DNA of 9,219 bases from Acidobacteriota bacterium. Lineage in GTDB: Bacteria; Acidobacteriota; Terriglobia; Terriglobales; Acidobacteriaceae. The stretch is from positions 1 through 9,219 of the forward strand of contig JAKART010000062.1 of NCBI GenBank assembly GCA_021819255.1, given 5' to 3'. Under the pieces are notes generated by a model. The model did no database searches, was not told the origin of the DNA, and saw only the letters and a list, made by a program, of their open reading frames with translations. Below, piece by piece: positions 1-5,773 of the stretch; position 1 is the first letter of the stretch, and each line of letters begins with the position of its first letter. Made by a program: the position numbers and the translations under genes.

Positions 1-214
1 GGTTCCTGCCTGCCTGGTGGCGGGACATGCTCCGTTTGTGTGGGGCAAGGATGCTGCGGAGGCGGCGCACCATGCGGTGGTTTTGGAGGCCGTGGCCAGA
101 ATGGCCTATCGCACCCTAACCCTGAAGGCGGGCGCTGCAGAGGTTTCGCAGGCGCTGCTGGACAGACATTACCGGCGCAAGCATGGAGCCGCCGCTACTT
201 ATGGACAGGGCTAG
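1..214 (+). CDS. araD: L-ribulose-5-phosphate 4-epimerase, C-terminal fragment
   Basis: This is the 3' end of a gene cut by the left window edge; codons run from base 2 and about 70 residues remain. The family interconverts L-ribulose 5-phosphate and D-xylulose 5-phosphate in the cytoplasm, the last step of L-arabinose entry into the pentose phosphate pathway. The visible part starts with VAGHAPFVWGK, matching the family's HSHGPFAWGK segment near the C-terminus, continues through an alanine-rich helix (HHAVVLEAVARMAY), and ends in HYRRKHGAAATYGQG, very like the HYLRKHG...YYGQ ending of E. coli AraD. The zinc-binding and nucleotide-like N-terminal portions are outside the window. The first His of the HSHGPF segment is replaced (VAGHAPF), so a related class II aldolase/epimerase such as UlaF/SgbE-type cannot be fully excluded. 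The mutarotase gene begins 91 bases downstream on the same strand, which fits a sugar-utilisation operon. Confidence 0.85.
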   Translation, partial: VPACLVAGHAPFVWGKDAAEAAHHAVVLEAVARMAYRTLTLKAGAAEVSQALLDRHYRRKHGAAATYGQG

Positions 215-305
215 GAGTTATAGGGAAGAATGAGTGCGTTGCAGTTGAACGAATTCGATGCCCTGCTTTGAACGGCGGATGGGCGCCTGGATGATGGGAG
301 AAACG

Positions 306-1529
306 ATGAAAAAGGGATGGACGGCGGCGCTGCTGGTGATGCTCTTGTGCCCTGCGGTCTGGGGGGCGCGGAGCGAGGGTTCCCAGAGTCAGGCGGCCTC
401 TGGGAAAACAACCTCTGTCATGCGGGCCGGCGCTTCGGTGCGCCAAACGGTCTCTGTTCAAGAGAAGGCATGGGGGACGGCGGACGATGGCAAGCCGGTG
501 AAGATCTTTGCCATCAGCGACGGCAAGTTGATGGTACGGATCACGACCTTCGGGGCAAGAATCGTCAGCATCGAAACGCCGGACCGCCAGGGCAAGATGG
601 CCGATGTGGTGCTGGGATATGACAACCTGGAGCAGTATGAGAAGAGCACAAAGAGCTACTTCGGCGCCATTGTAGGGCGGTATGGCAATCGAATCGCCAA
701 GGGAACGTTCGCAATCGATGGAAGAACCTACCACGTGCCGATCAACAACAACGGCAATGCGTTGCATGGAGGGCCAAAGGGCTTCAGCACCAAGGTGTGG
801 ACGGGCAGTGTGCTTCCGGATGGCGTGGAGATGACGCTGGTGAGTCCGGATGGGGATATGGGATTTCCCGGGACACTGACGGTGCATGTGCGTTATAGCC
901 TCGTGGGTCACTCTCTGCGGATTTTTTACAGCGCGACTACGACCAAGCCTACCGTGGTGAACCTGACCAATCACAGCTACTTCAATCTGGCCGGAGATGG
1001 ACGAGGCAATATCCTGAATGAGGTATTGATGATTCCAGCCGACCGCTATACGCCGGTGGATGGGACACAGATTCCAACCGGAGAGCTGGCGACGGTGAAG
1101 GGGACTCCGTTCGACTTCCGAAAGCCGACTGCGATTGGAGCGCGCATCGCAGAGGACAACGCCCAGTTGGAGGTTGGCGGCGGGTATGACCAGAACTTTG
1201 TGCTGAATGGCAAGCCCGGCAGCCTGCATCTGGCGGCCAAGGTCTATGCTCCGCAGAGCGGGAGGACGCTGACGGTGATGACCACCCAGCCGGGGGTGCA
1301 GTTCTACTCCGGTAACTTTCTGGATGGAACGGAGCATGGGAAGTACGGCGTGACCTATGAAAAGCACTCTGGTTTTTGCCTGGAGACGCAGCACTTTCCT
1401 GATTCGCCCAATGAGCCAAAGTTTCCTTCTACCCTGCTGCGGCCGGGTCAGACGATGCGCTCCGAGACCGTATTTGTGTTTGGTGTGATGCATGCAAAGG
1501 GTTCGGGCGCGGGAGTGCCAAACTCCTAG
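306..1529 (+). CDS. galM: Secreted aldose 1-epimerase (galactose mutarotase family)
   Basis: Predicted 407-residue enzyme that interconverts alpha and beta anomers of aldoses. I chose the ATG at 306 because GGGAGA lies just upstream and because the protein then starts with a clean signal peptide (MKKGWTAALLVMLLCPAVWG, cleavage near residue 21). Upstream in-frame ATGs at 258, 279, 291 and 294 would bury that signal. Family motifs run in order: GRYGNRI (about 124-130), NALHGGPKGF (151-160, His154), TNHSYFNLAG (221-230, His223), GGGYDQNF (291-298, Asp295), QPGVQFYSGNFLDG, and SGFCLETQHFPD, with the expected catalytic base Glu360. All key residues appear intact. The roughly 50-residue Ser/Ala-rich stretch between signal and catalytic domain is longer than in cytoplasmic GalM. 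Position after araD suggests it acts on arabinose or other sugars released outside the inner membrane; substrate is inferred, not shown. Confidence 0.93.
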   Translation: MKKGWTAALLVMLLCPAVWGARSEGSQSQAASGKTTSVMRAGASVRQTVSVQEKAWGTADDGKPVKIFAISDGKLMVRITTFGARIVSIETPDRQGKMADVVLGYDNLEQYEKSTKSYFGAIVGRYGNRIAKGTFAIDGRTYHVPINNNGNALHGGPKGFSTKVWTGSVLPDGVEMTLVSPDGDMGFPGTLTVHVRYSLVGHSLRIFYSATTTKPTVVNLTNHSYFNLAGDGRGNILNEVLMIPADRYTPVDGTQIPTGELATVKGTPFDFRKPTAIGARIAEDNAQLEVGGGYDQNFVLNGKPGSLHLAAKVYAPQSGRTLTVMTTQPGVQFYSGNFLDGTEHGKYGVTYEKHSGFCLETQHFPDSPNEPKFPSTLLRPGQTMRSETVFVFGVMHAKGSGAGVPNS

Positions 1530-1642
1530 CCCATTTTCCCTGAAGGTGTAAGCAAGGGGAACGACTCCTGTGGGCGTTTTCCTCAATGAAAACGCCACTG
1601 AACGCCCGCTTCCGTACACCCATCATCAGGGAAAATGGTCTA
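1527..1642. repeat. Nested imperfect inverted repeat after the mutarotase gene
   Basis: The 13-base arm CCATTTTCCCTGA (1531-1543) is matched perfectly by its reverse complement TCAGGGAAAATGG (1626-1638). Three further outer pairs (1527-1529 with 1640-1642) follow one mismatch, so the outer arm includes the TAG stop of the mutarotase. Inside are a second pair GGTGTA (1545-1550) / TACACC (1615-1620) and a central 9-bp hairpin GGCGTTTTC (1573-1581) / GAAAACGCC (1588-1596) with a six-base loop. There is no T-run after the central stem, so it is a poor classical terminator. It may act as a 3' RNA-stabilising or Rho-independent-like structure, or be a small palindromic mobile repeat (REP/MITE type). 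The structure is directly visible; the role is unknown. Confidence 0.75.
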
Positions 1643-2031
1643 AGACCTGCAGGTTGGGTCGGCTCCTGGTCAAAATATGGACCAGGGCGGTTCTGGCGCT
1701 CAGCTCAGATTTGCTGCAAGATCCTGAGTCCGCCGGCTCCATCTCGAAGTTCAGCTTTCATACAAGCGAGCGAGGATTCGCTTTCCACGCCGTTCTCAAA
1801 CGGCTTGAACGCTCATGGCTCTGCTCATCCATGTTCAGGCCACGCGCCCTGCTTCCTCAGCAAAGGCCGCTTGCGGCGAGAAGGCGTGAGCGGTCTGGCT
1901 CGCCGGTATCCTGTATCCTCAACTCTGCGAGCGCACTGCAACCTGGTGGATCGATCCTGACCACAGGGAGCCCGCGTTCCCCACTCTGGCAGCTCAAGGA
2001 CAGAAAGCATAGAAAAAGGAAGAGAGCCAAC
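1530..2031. other. Intergenic region before the Asd-like gene
   Basis: About 500 bases without a convincing gene. The frame of the downstream gene stays open back to about 1570, but the translation of that stretch is Arg/Ser-rich, resembles no family I know and has no matching ribosome-binding site, so I read it as leader. It holds the nested inverted repeat at 1527-1642, the palindrome at 1665-1686, and a purine-rich Shine-Dalgarno area (GGAAGAGAG) just before the ATG at 2032. I recognise no riboswitch class in it. Confidence 0.6.
1665..1686. promoter_or_regulatory. Spaced palindrome CCTGGTC-N8-GACCAGG
   Basis: A perfect 7-base inverted repeat, CCTGGTC (1665-1671) and GACCAGG (1680-1686), separated by the AT-rich spacer AAAATATG. 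The 22-base layout with an AT-rich centre is typical of an operator for a dimeric helix-turn-helix repressor, but it could equally form an RNA hairpin in the leader of the Asd-like gene. No regulator gene lies in the window to pair with it. Confidence 0.35.
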
Positions 2032-3129
2032 ATGGCAGCAAGGGTACGACGCGGGGCGGTTGTCGGAGCATCGAAGTTGATGGGCAAGGAGCTTGCCGAA
2101 GAGCTGAGCGCGACATCGTCGGCATCGTCGGCATCGTCAGCATCGTCAGCATCCTGGGACGTTCTCCTGCTGGACGAACAAATCTCTCAGGGGACAATGA
2201 CCTCCCTGGGAGATGAGGCTGTCGTGATACAGCCCATCTCCGCGGAGGCGTTTGCAGGTCTGGATGCCGTCTTCTTTGCCGGCGAGGCTTCAACGGTGAT
2301 GCAGTACTGGAAGGCGGCTTACCTTGCGGGAGCGGCCGTCGTGGACCTTACCGGGGCTTTGGAGGGGCAGCCGCACGTTCTGGTGCGTTCGCCGCTGGTG
2401 GAACTCTCCACAGCGAGTCATGCGGAGCCGTCTGCCGCGGGTTCCAAACCGGACGGAATGACCTTGGCCGAGATCTCGGCCCATCCGGTGTCCGTTCTGT
2501 TGGCTCTGGTCGAGGCCAGGCTGGGGCATTTCGGGCTCTCCCGCATGGTGGCGACGGTGCTCCAGCCGGCCTCGGAGATGGGCAACGAGGGTGTGGATGA
2601 GATGCATCAGCAGACCGTGAGTCTGCTCTCCTTCAAGCCGTTGCAGCGGGAGGTCTACGATGCGCAGGTAGCCTTCAATCTGGTGGCTTCGCTGGGAGAG
2701 GGCGCCAGGATGGATCTTGCCCGAACCACGGAGAAAGTTCAGCGCCACATCGGATTGCTGGCTGGACGCCACATCGGATTGCTGGCTGGAGAAGAGGCGG
2801 TTCGGTCCACTCGGCTGCAGATGCTACAGGCTCCGGTCTTTCACGGCTACACGGCCTCGGTGTGGGTGGAGATGTCGCAGCGACTCTCCGCCGAGACGAT
2901 TCGCGGGGCGCTGGTGAAAGACGGCCAGATGGTGGAGGAGGACTCTGCCGGCAATCAGATGGCGGTGGGCCGCGGCGAGGTGCTCTTCCGTTTGGGCAGC
3001 GAGCAGGCGTCGGAGACCGACAGTTTCTGGCTATGGATCGCCGCCGACAATCTGCGTCTGGCTGCTCGCAACGCCGTCGCCTGCGCCCTGGAACTGATCG
3101 AGCAGAAGCCCCTCCGTGGACTTCGATAG
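2032..3129 (+). CDS. Asd/ArgC-fold semialdehyde dehydrogenase homologue, catalytically degenerate
   Basis: Predicted cytoplasmic protein of 365 residues, close to the usual length of aspartate-semialdehyde dehydrogenase. The ATG at 2032 has GGAAGAGAG just upstream and places a Rossmann strand at the start. N-terminal domain: AVVGASKLMGKEL (9-21) replaces the usual GATGAVG loop, with Lys at the middle glycine. Then come FFAGEAS (81-87) and GAAVVDLTGAL (100-110), matching the family's GAxVIDxSxAF segment. The catalytic PNCST segment corresponds to AHPVSV (150-155), so the nucleophilic Cys is absent, and the GHS histidine segment reads HGYTA (281-285). The C-terminal AADNLRLAARNAVACALELIE (about 337-357) fits the family's DNLRxGAAxNAV helix. 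It most resembles the inactive USG-1-type branch. It is unlikely to make homoserine/lysine precursors; true function is unknown. Odd features are a Ser/Ala repeat at 27-41 and an exact eight-residue duplication at 238-253. Confidence 0.82.
   Translation: MAARVRRGAVVGASKLMGKELAEELSATSSASSASSASSASWDVLLLDEQISQGTMTSLGDEAVVIQPISAEAFAGLDAVFFAGEASTVMQYWKAAYLAGAAVVDLTGALEGQPHVLVRSPLVELSTASHAEPSAAGSKPDGMTLAEISAHPVSVLLALVEARLGHFGLSRMVATVLQPASEMGNEGVDEMHQQTVSLLSFKPLQREVYDAQVAFNLVASLGEGARMDLARTTEKVQRHIGLLAGRHIGLLAGEEAVRSTRLQMLQAPVFHGYTASVWVEMSQRLSAETIRGALVKDGQMVEEDSAGNQMAVGRGEVLFRLGSEQASETDSFWLWIAADNLRLAARNAVACALELIEQKPLRGLR
2113..2153 (+). repeat. 9-bp coding tandem repeat (about 4.5 units)
   Basis: Units at 2113, 2122, 2131, 2140 and a partial one at 2149, each close to GCATCGTCG/GCATCGTCA. 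They encode a run of Ala-Ser-Ser triplets (residues 28-42) between the first helix and second strand of the Rossmann fold. Unit length is a multiple of three, so copy-number change by replication slippage would keep the frame. Confidence 0.9.
2743..2790 (+). repeat. Perfect 24-bp direct duplication inside the Asd-like gene
   Basis: The 24-base unit at 2743-2766 (beginning CGCCACATCGGATTGCTGG) is repeated without any difference at 2767-2790. It duplicates RHIGLLAG at residues 238-245 and 246-253. Exact identity, including wobble positions, points to a recent in-frame duplication or an assembly artefact. Confidence 0.93.
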
Positions 3130-3179
3130 GGCAGGCGGCAGGGAGACTCCTCGACGGGTCCGGGCCTTGAATTCGCGCG

Positions 3180-3226
3180 GCGAAGGCCTGGTGTGGCGAA
3201 GGCCTGGTGTGGCGAAGGCCTGGTGT
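3180..3226. repeat. 16-bp tandem repeat, three units
   Basis: GCGAAGGCCTGGTGTG occurs head to tail at 3180-3195 and 3196-3211, with a third copy at 3212-3226 matching 15 of 16 bases. It is non-coding, begins 50 bases after the stop codon of the Asd-like gene and ends five bases before a strong hairpin. Copy number is likely to vary between strains. Confidence 0.92.
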
Positions 3227-3230
3227 TTGG

Positions 3231-3268
3231 ATCGCTCCATTCTGGGGTTCCCGCCAGGATGGAGCGAT
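3231..3268 (+). terminator. Strong 15-bp hairpin, probable transcription end after the Asd-like gene
   Basis: Arms 3231-3245 (ATCGCTCCATTCTGG) and 3254-3268 (CCAGGATGGAGCGAT) pair along all 15 positions with a single G-T wobble, closing an eight-base loop. No T-run follows (GGGTCAAC), so a classical intrinsic terminator is not proven. It could instead block 3' exonucleases or be a palindromic element. Placement about 100 bases after the stop supports a 3'-end role. Confidence 0.45.
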
Positions 3269-3492
3269 GGGTCAACTCGCACCGGCAACGTCCGCGAAGC
3301 AGAGCGGGTTGACGCGAAGTCCAAAGCGCCGCCCTTGAGGCTGTGTTCAGGGAGCTATTCCCTTGGAGTGATGCTCGCGTGCTCTTCGGCTATCGTTCTT
3401 TTGGAGTCCGTATCCGCCGGGAAGGCGTTGCGGTGCAGGCGAGACGGTGGCTCATGCTTGCCTGGGGCCGGTTGGTGTAGTCTGTGCGCTGT

Positions 3493-4791
3493 ATGGGTTC
3501 GGATTTGAGGGCAGGGCGAGCGGTGAGTGTTGCAGTGCTGCGGGCGGGGCTCATCGGTCTGGCCGGCGTCACGGCAGTGGCATGGGGAGTTGGCTCTGCG
3601 GCGCTGGCCCAGATCAAGATTACAGAGCCAGAGGCCGCTCTGCTGCCGGCCCGGTTTGGCGGCTGGGTGCGGACCTCCGGTCCGGCCGCGGTGTCGCCTT
3701 CTGTTTTGGCATCTCTGCGTCCACAGGCGCTCTCCGAGTGCGGAGAACGGCGCTGGAAGGTGGCCGATTATGCGCGCGGAGGGAACACCGTGCAGATGGA
3801 GGCCCTGGAGTTTGGAGATCGAACCGGGGCCTATAGCGCGTTTACGCTGCTGGAGCAGGTGCAGCAGGCCGCGGCGGGCCGTTCGCCGGGCGAAGAGCAA
3901 GGGGCCGGGTCGGGAGCGGGAGAGGCCGCGGCGGCTTCGGGGTGGTGGCTAGCCGGGGTGACGGTGGGCAAGGGGTTGGAGGCCTACCAGACGGCGGGAG
4001 CTGGTGCGCAGGGAGGAGCGGTGGTGCTTTCCATGGTGGGCAAGACGGTGCTTCTGGCGAGGTTTCGCCAAGGGACGCCCGAAGCAGATGCGCAGGCTCT
4101 GACGCCTCTGCTGGAGGCGATGCCGAAGGTATTTGGCAGCGCGGCGGTTGCGCCCGTCCTGCCGACGCTGCCGCCGGCCAGGGGGCTGGTTGCGGGCAGC
4201 TTGCGCTATGCGTTGGGACCGGTGAGCTATGCGGCCGCAGGAGGTGTGCTGCCGCCTGGATTGCTGGATTGGACGATGGAGCCGGAGGTCGTGACAGCCA
4301 GATATGACGACGCGCGCGGCAAGGAGATATTAACCCTGATTCTCTACCCAACGCCCAGCATCGCGCAGCGGGCGGCCAAGGCGATTGCGTTCCAGATGCC
4401 AAGGCCGAAGACGAATACCCGGCTGCAGCAGCAGGGGATGCTGGTGGCTCTGGCGACCGGAAGCTTCTCCGGGGCAGAGGCTGAGCAGATGGTGAAGGGA
4501 GTTCACCTGAGTGAGTTGGCCTTCAACCAGGATGCCCATCCTCCTTTCAAGGTCGTGGCGGCGCAGGCGTTTACGCTGCTGGAGAATATCGCGATTCTCT
4601 CTGGAGTGCTGGGAGCGGCGGCGGTGCTGCTGGGGCTGTTCCTGGGGTTTGGGCGGGCGGGGTATAGGGTGCTGCGAGGCAAGCCGCCGGCGATGGAGGT
4701 GGAGTTTCTGAGCCTGCACCTGGCTCCGCAGAATAAGCCGGCGATCTTTACGGGGCCACAGAGCGCGGACGGCGAGACGAAGGGGGCTTGA
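3493..4791 (+). CDS. Exported protein of unknown function with C-terminal membrane anchor (possibly DUF6599-like)
   Basis: Predicted 432-residue protein. A hydrophobic signal sequence (LRAGLIGLAGVTAVAWGVG) ends in an AlaLeuAla-Gln cleavage site near residue 39. The mature domain begins with ITEPEAALLPARFGGWVRT. Around residues 140-155 is a Gly/Ala/Glu-rich linker. A transmembrane helix (ENIAILSGVLGAAAVLLGLF, about 364-383) lies near the C-terminus, followed by Arg-rich residues and a roughly 47-residue tail, so the bulk should face the periplasm with the tail in the cytoplasm. I see no catalytic motif. The LPARFGGW opening and overall plan recall acidobacterial proteins labelled DUF6599, from memory only. 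The start is uncertain: GTG at 3484, ATG at 3493 and GTG at 3523 are all in frame, and the last has the best-placed AGGG. It appears to be transcribed alone. Confidence 0.75.
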   Translation: MGSDLRAGRAVSVAVLRAGLIGLAGVTAVAWGVGSAALAQIKITEPEAALLPARFGGWVRTSGPAAVSPSVLASLRPQALSECGERRWKVADYARGGNTVQMEALEFGDRTGAYSAFTLLEQVQQAAAGRSPGEEQGAGSGAGEAAAASGWWLAGVTVGKGLEAYQTAGAGAQGGAVVLSMVGKTVLLARFRQGTPEADAQALTPLLEAMPKVFGSAAVAPVLPTLPPARGLVAGSLRYALGPVSYAAAGGVLPPGLLDWTMEPEVVTARYDDARGKEILTLILYPTPSIAQRAAKAIAFQMPRPKTNTRLQQQGMLVALATGSFSGAEAEQMVKGVHLSELAFNQDAHPPFKVVAAQAFTLLENIAILSGVLGAAAVLLGLFLGFGRAGYRVLRGKPPAMEVEFLSLHLAPQNKPAIFTGPQSADGETKGA

Positions 4792-5233
4792 GACGGGATG
4801 CGAGGTTGAACTGCCAGGCCCGCTTCCGCTTGGTCTAGAAACTTCGATGATCCGTCCTGTCCAGATCTCATGGCTGGAGCGTAGCCGTAAGCTGACGATC
4901 TTTTCCGCTTTATGCCCCGGGCTCGTTTGGCTGGGTGTCCATGGGAGCCGGTTTCGAGCAGCCGTAAGGAGAATATAAGGCGAAGATCGGCCGCCCGGCC
5001 CGCGCTCCTGGGTCTGGAGACGGCGCGGGAGTGTGAATTCAGGCCGACGAACGGATCTCGCGGCTTGGCTTTCCGGGCCGGCAGAGAGTAGCGGCTGGGT
5101 CGGCGGAGGGTTCACGGGTACGGGAAGGCGATGCGGAGAGGAGCCGAAGAAACCAGAAGAAAACCGGTGCGGGTGGTAGAAAAGCCTGTAAATCATTGAT
5201 TTTGCGATAGATGAGAAAAGATGGAAAACTTTC

Positions 5234-5262
5234 TTGACAGGGCTGAGGGTCGAACATAGTCT
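5234..5262 (+). promoter_or_regulatory. Sigma-70-type promoter with upstream AT-rich element
   Basis: A perfect -35 TTGACA (5234-5239) follows an A/T-rich tract (about 5190-5233) that resembles an UP element. The -10 is weaker: TAGTCT (5257-5262) at 17-base spacing or CATAGT (5255-5260) at 15. Start of transcription would be near 5268-5270. It faces the hairpin at 5316-5348 rather than a protein gene. Confidence 0.55.
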
Positions 5263-5267
5263 TGCAC

Positions 5268-5352
5268 CAGAGAGTTCCGATGGCTTTGCCTCCGTTGGAG
5301 CTGCCTCCCATAGTAAAAAGGGTCGCCCTGTTGCCGGGCGGCCCTTTTGCGT
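5268..5352 (+). ncRNA. Candidate small RNA between promoter and terminator
   Basis: A transcript starting near 5268 and ending at the hairpin would be about 80-85 bases. It contains a small stem CTCC-GTT-GGAG (around 5290-5301), enclosed by ATGG (5280-5283) and CCAT (5308-5311), then the 13-bp 3' hairpin. It matches no RNA family I know (not tmRNA, SRP, 6S or RNase P). It may instead be a leader for the tRNA transcript. The evidence is only the promoter-hairpin pairing and lack of a protein gene. Confidence 0.3.
5316..5348. terminator. Bidirectional intrinsic terminator-like hairpin
   Basis: AAAAGGGTCGCCC (5316-5328) pairs with GGGCGGCCCTTTT (5336-5348) over 13 positions with one wobble and a seven-base loop. 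On the plus strand the GC stem is followed by four T's; on the minus strand the equivalent stem is followed by five T's, so it could stop transcription from either side. Confidence 0.65.
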
Positions 5353-5487
5353 TGTGGATAACCGGGGAGAAACTGTCTGGAAGAATGTTCGGAGCGGAAG
5401 CAGATTGGCCGCGACGAAGAGAGACAGAGAGAGTTTCGAGCAGCGCCCCGCAGAAAGATACCTCCGCTGGCGGAGGCGTCCGAAGAT

Positions 5488-5516
5488 TTTGCGGAAGCGA
5501 TGATTGCCGATAAAAT
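5488..5516 (+). promoter_or_regulatory. Probable promoter of the tRNA-Thr gene
   Basis: TAAAAT (5511-5516) matches five of six -10 consensus bases and ends 13 bases before the mature tRNA. The -35 is weak (TTTGCG at 5488-5493, spacing 17, or TTGCGG one base later). Transcription from about 5523 would give a very short 5' leader, usual for a single tRNA gene. Confidence 0.5.
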
Positions 5517-5529
5517 GACGGAGGAGTTC

Positions 5530-5605
5530 GCCGACGTAGCTCAGTTGGTAGAGCAGCTGATTCGTAATCAGCAGGTCAACGGTTCAAGTCCGTTCGTCGG
5601 CTCCA
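5530..5605 (+). tRNA. tRNA-Thr, anticodon CGU
   Basis: A complete cloverleaf can be drawn. Acceptor GCCGACG (5530-5536) pairs perfectly with CGTCGGC (5595-5601). The D arm has GCTC/GAGC around AGTTGGTA. The anticodon stem GCTGA/TCAGC encloses loop TTCGTAA (5561-5567), giving anticodon CGT at 5563-5565, which reads the Thr codon ACG. The variable loop is AGGTC, and the T arm AACGG/CCGTT encloses TTCAAGT. Discriminator T is at 5602 and the CCA end is encoded (5603-5605). It stands alone, with its own promoter-like boxes and terminator. Confidence 0.98.
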
Positions 5606-5666
5606 TGCATTCTGTCATTCAGCAGCGGATGGAATCTGCCCCCAATGGGCGAGTGAGTTTCCACGG

Positions 5667-5697
5667 GTGTGACCGTTTTGATGGTCACACTTTTTTT
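5667..5697 (+). terminator. Intrinsic terminator of the tRNA-Thr transcript
   Basis: GTGTGACC (5667-5674) and GGTCACAC (5683-5690) form a perfect 8-bp stem with loop GTTTTGAT, followed at once by seven T's (5691-5697). It lies about 60 bases after the tRNA and before the convergent STAS gene, so it separates the two transcripts. Confidence 0.92.
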
Positions 5698-5773
5698 GCG
5701 CATCTTTCTTTCTCGTTCTGTTCCAGATCCTTTGTCCCTCCTGCTTGACGGCTGTCCAAGCCTGGATCAGAAG

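Larger units (their letters stand above)
3130..3492. other. Intergenic region with tandem repeats and hairpin
   Basis: About 360 bases between two same-strand genes with no convincing coding sequence. It contains the 16-bp tandem repeat (3180-3226) and the 15-bp hairpin (3231-3268). Beyond the hairpin I see only isolated promoter-like hexamers such as TTGACG at 3309 and TTGAGG at 3335 without a well-placed -10, so the promoter of the next gene is not identified. Confidence 0.6.
4792..5529. other. Long non-coding region upstream of the tRNA gene
   Basis: About 740 bases without a believable protein gene; frames open here have no family resemblance and overlap structured elements. Bases 4792-5200 show nothing I can name beyond GC-rich self-complementary stretches (for example CCCGCGC and GCGCGGG around 5000-5030). 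From 5200 the DNA turns AT-rich and carries a promoter-like pair (5234-5262), a terminator-like hairpin (5316-5348), a short palindrome CCTCCGCTGGCGGAGG (5461-5476) and the tRNA promoter. Confidence 0.6.

Noticed and set aside
195..1619. A 474-codon open frame on the minus strand across the mutarotase gene
   Set aside because: It is the antisense shadow of a well-supported enzyme; its translation is Arg/His-rich with no family resemblance.
1570..2031. In-frame N-terminal extension of the Asd-like protein
   Set aside because: The extra 154 residues resemble no known domain, the start has no ribosome-binding site, and the Rossmann fold begins naturally at the ATG at 2032.
3398..3409. CTTTTGGAGTCC shared, inverted, with the repeats near 6167-6179
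   Set aside because: A 12-base match is expected several times by chance between positions in a window of this size; no further flanking similarity.
4792..5200. Possible structured RNA (RNase P, tmRNA, SRP) in the GC-rich intergenic stretch
   Set aside because: None of the conserved sequence blocks of these families could be found on either strand.
5262..5513. 83-codon open frame downstream of the TTGACA promoter
   Set aside because: It runs through the terminator-like hairpin, has no proper ribosome-binding site and no recognisable family.
5500..5748. Open frame covering the tRNA gene (translation with DVAQLVEQLIRNQQVNGSS)
   Set aside because: This peptide is the well-known false product of reading a tRNA as protein; the cloverleaf is complete.
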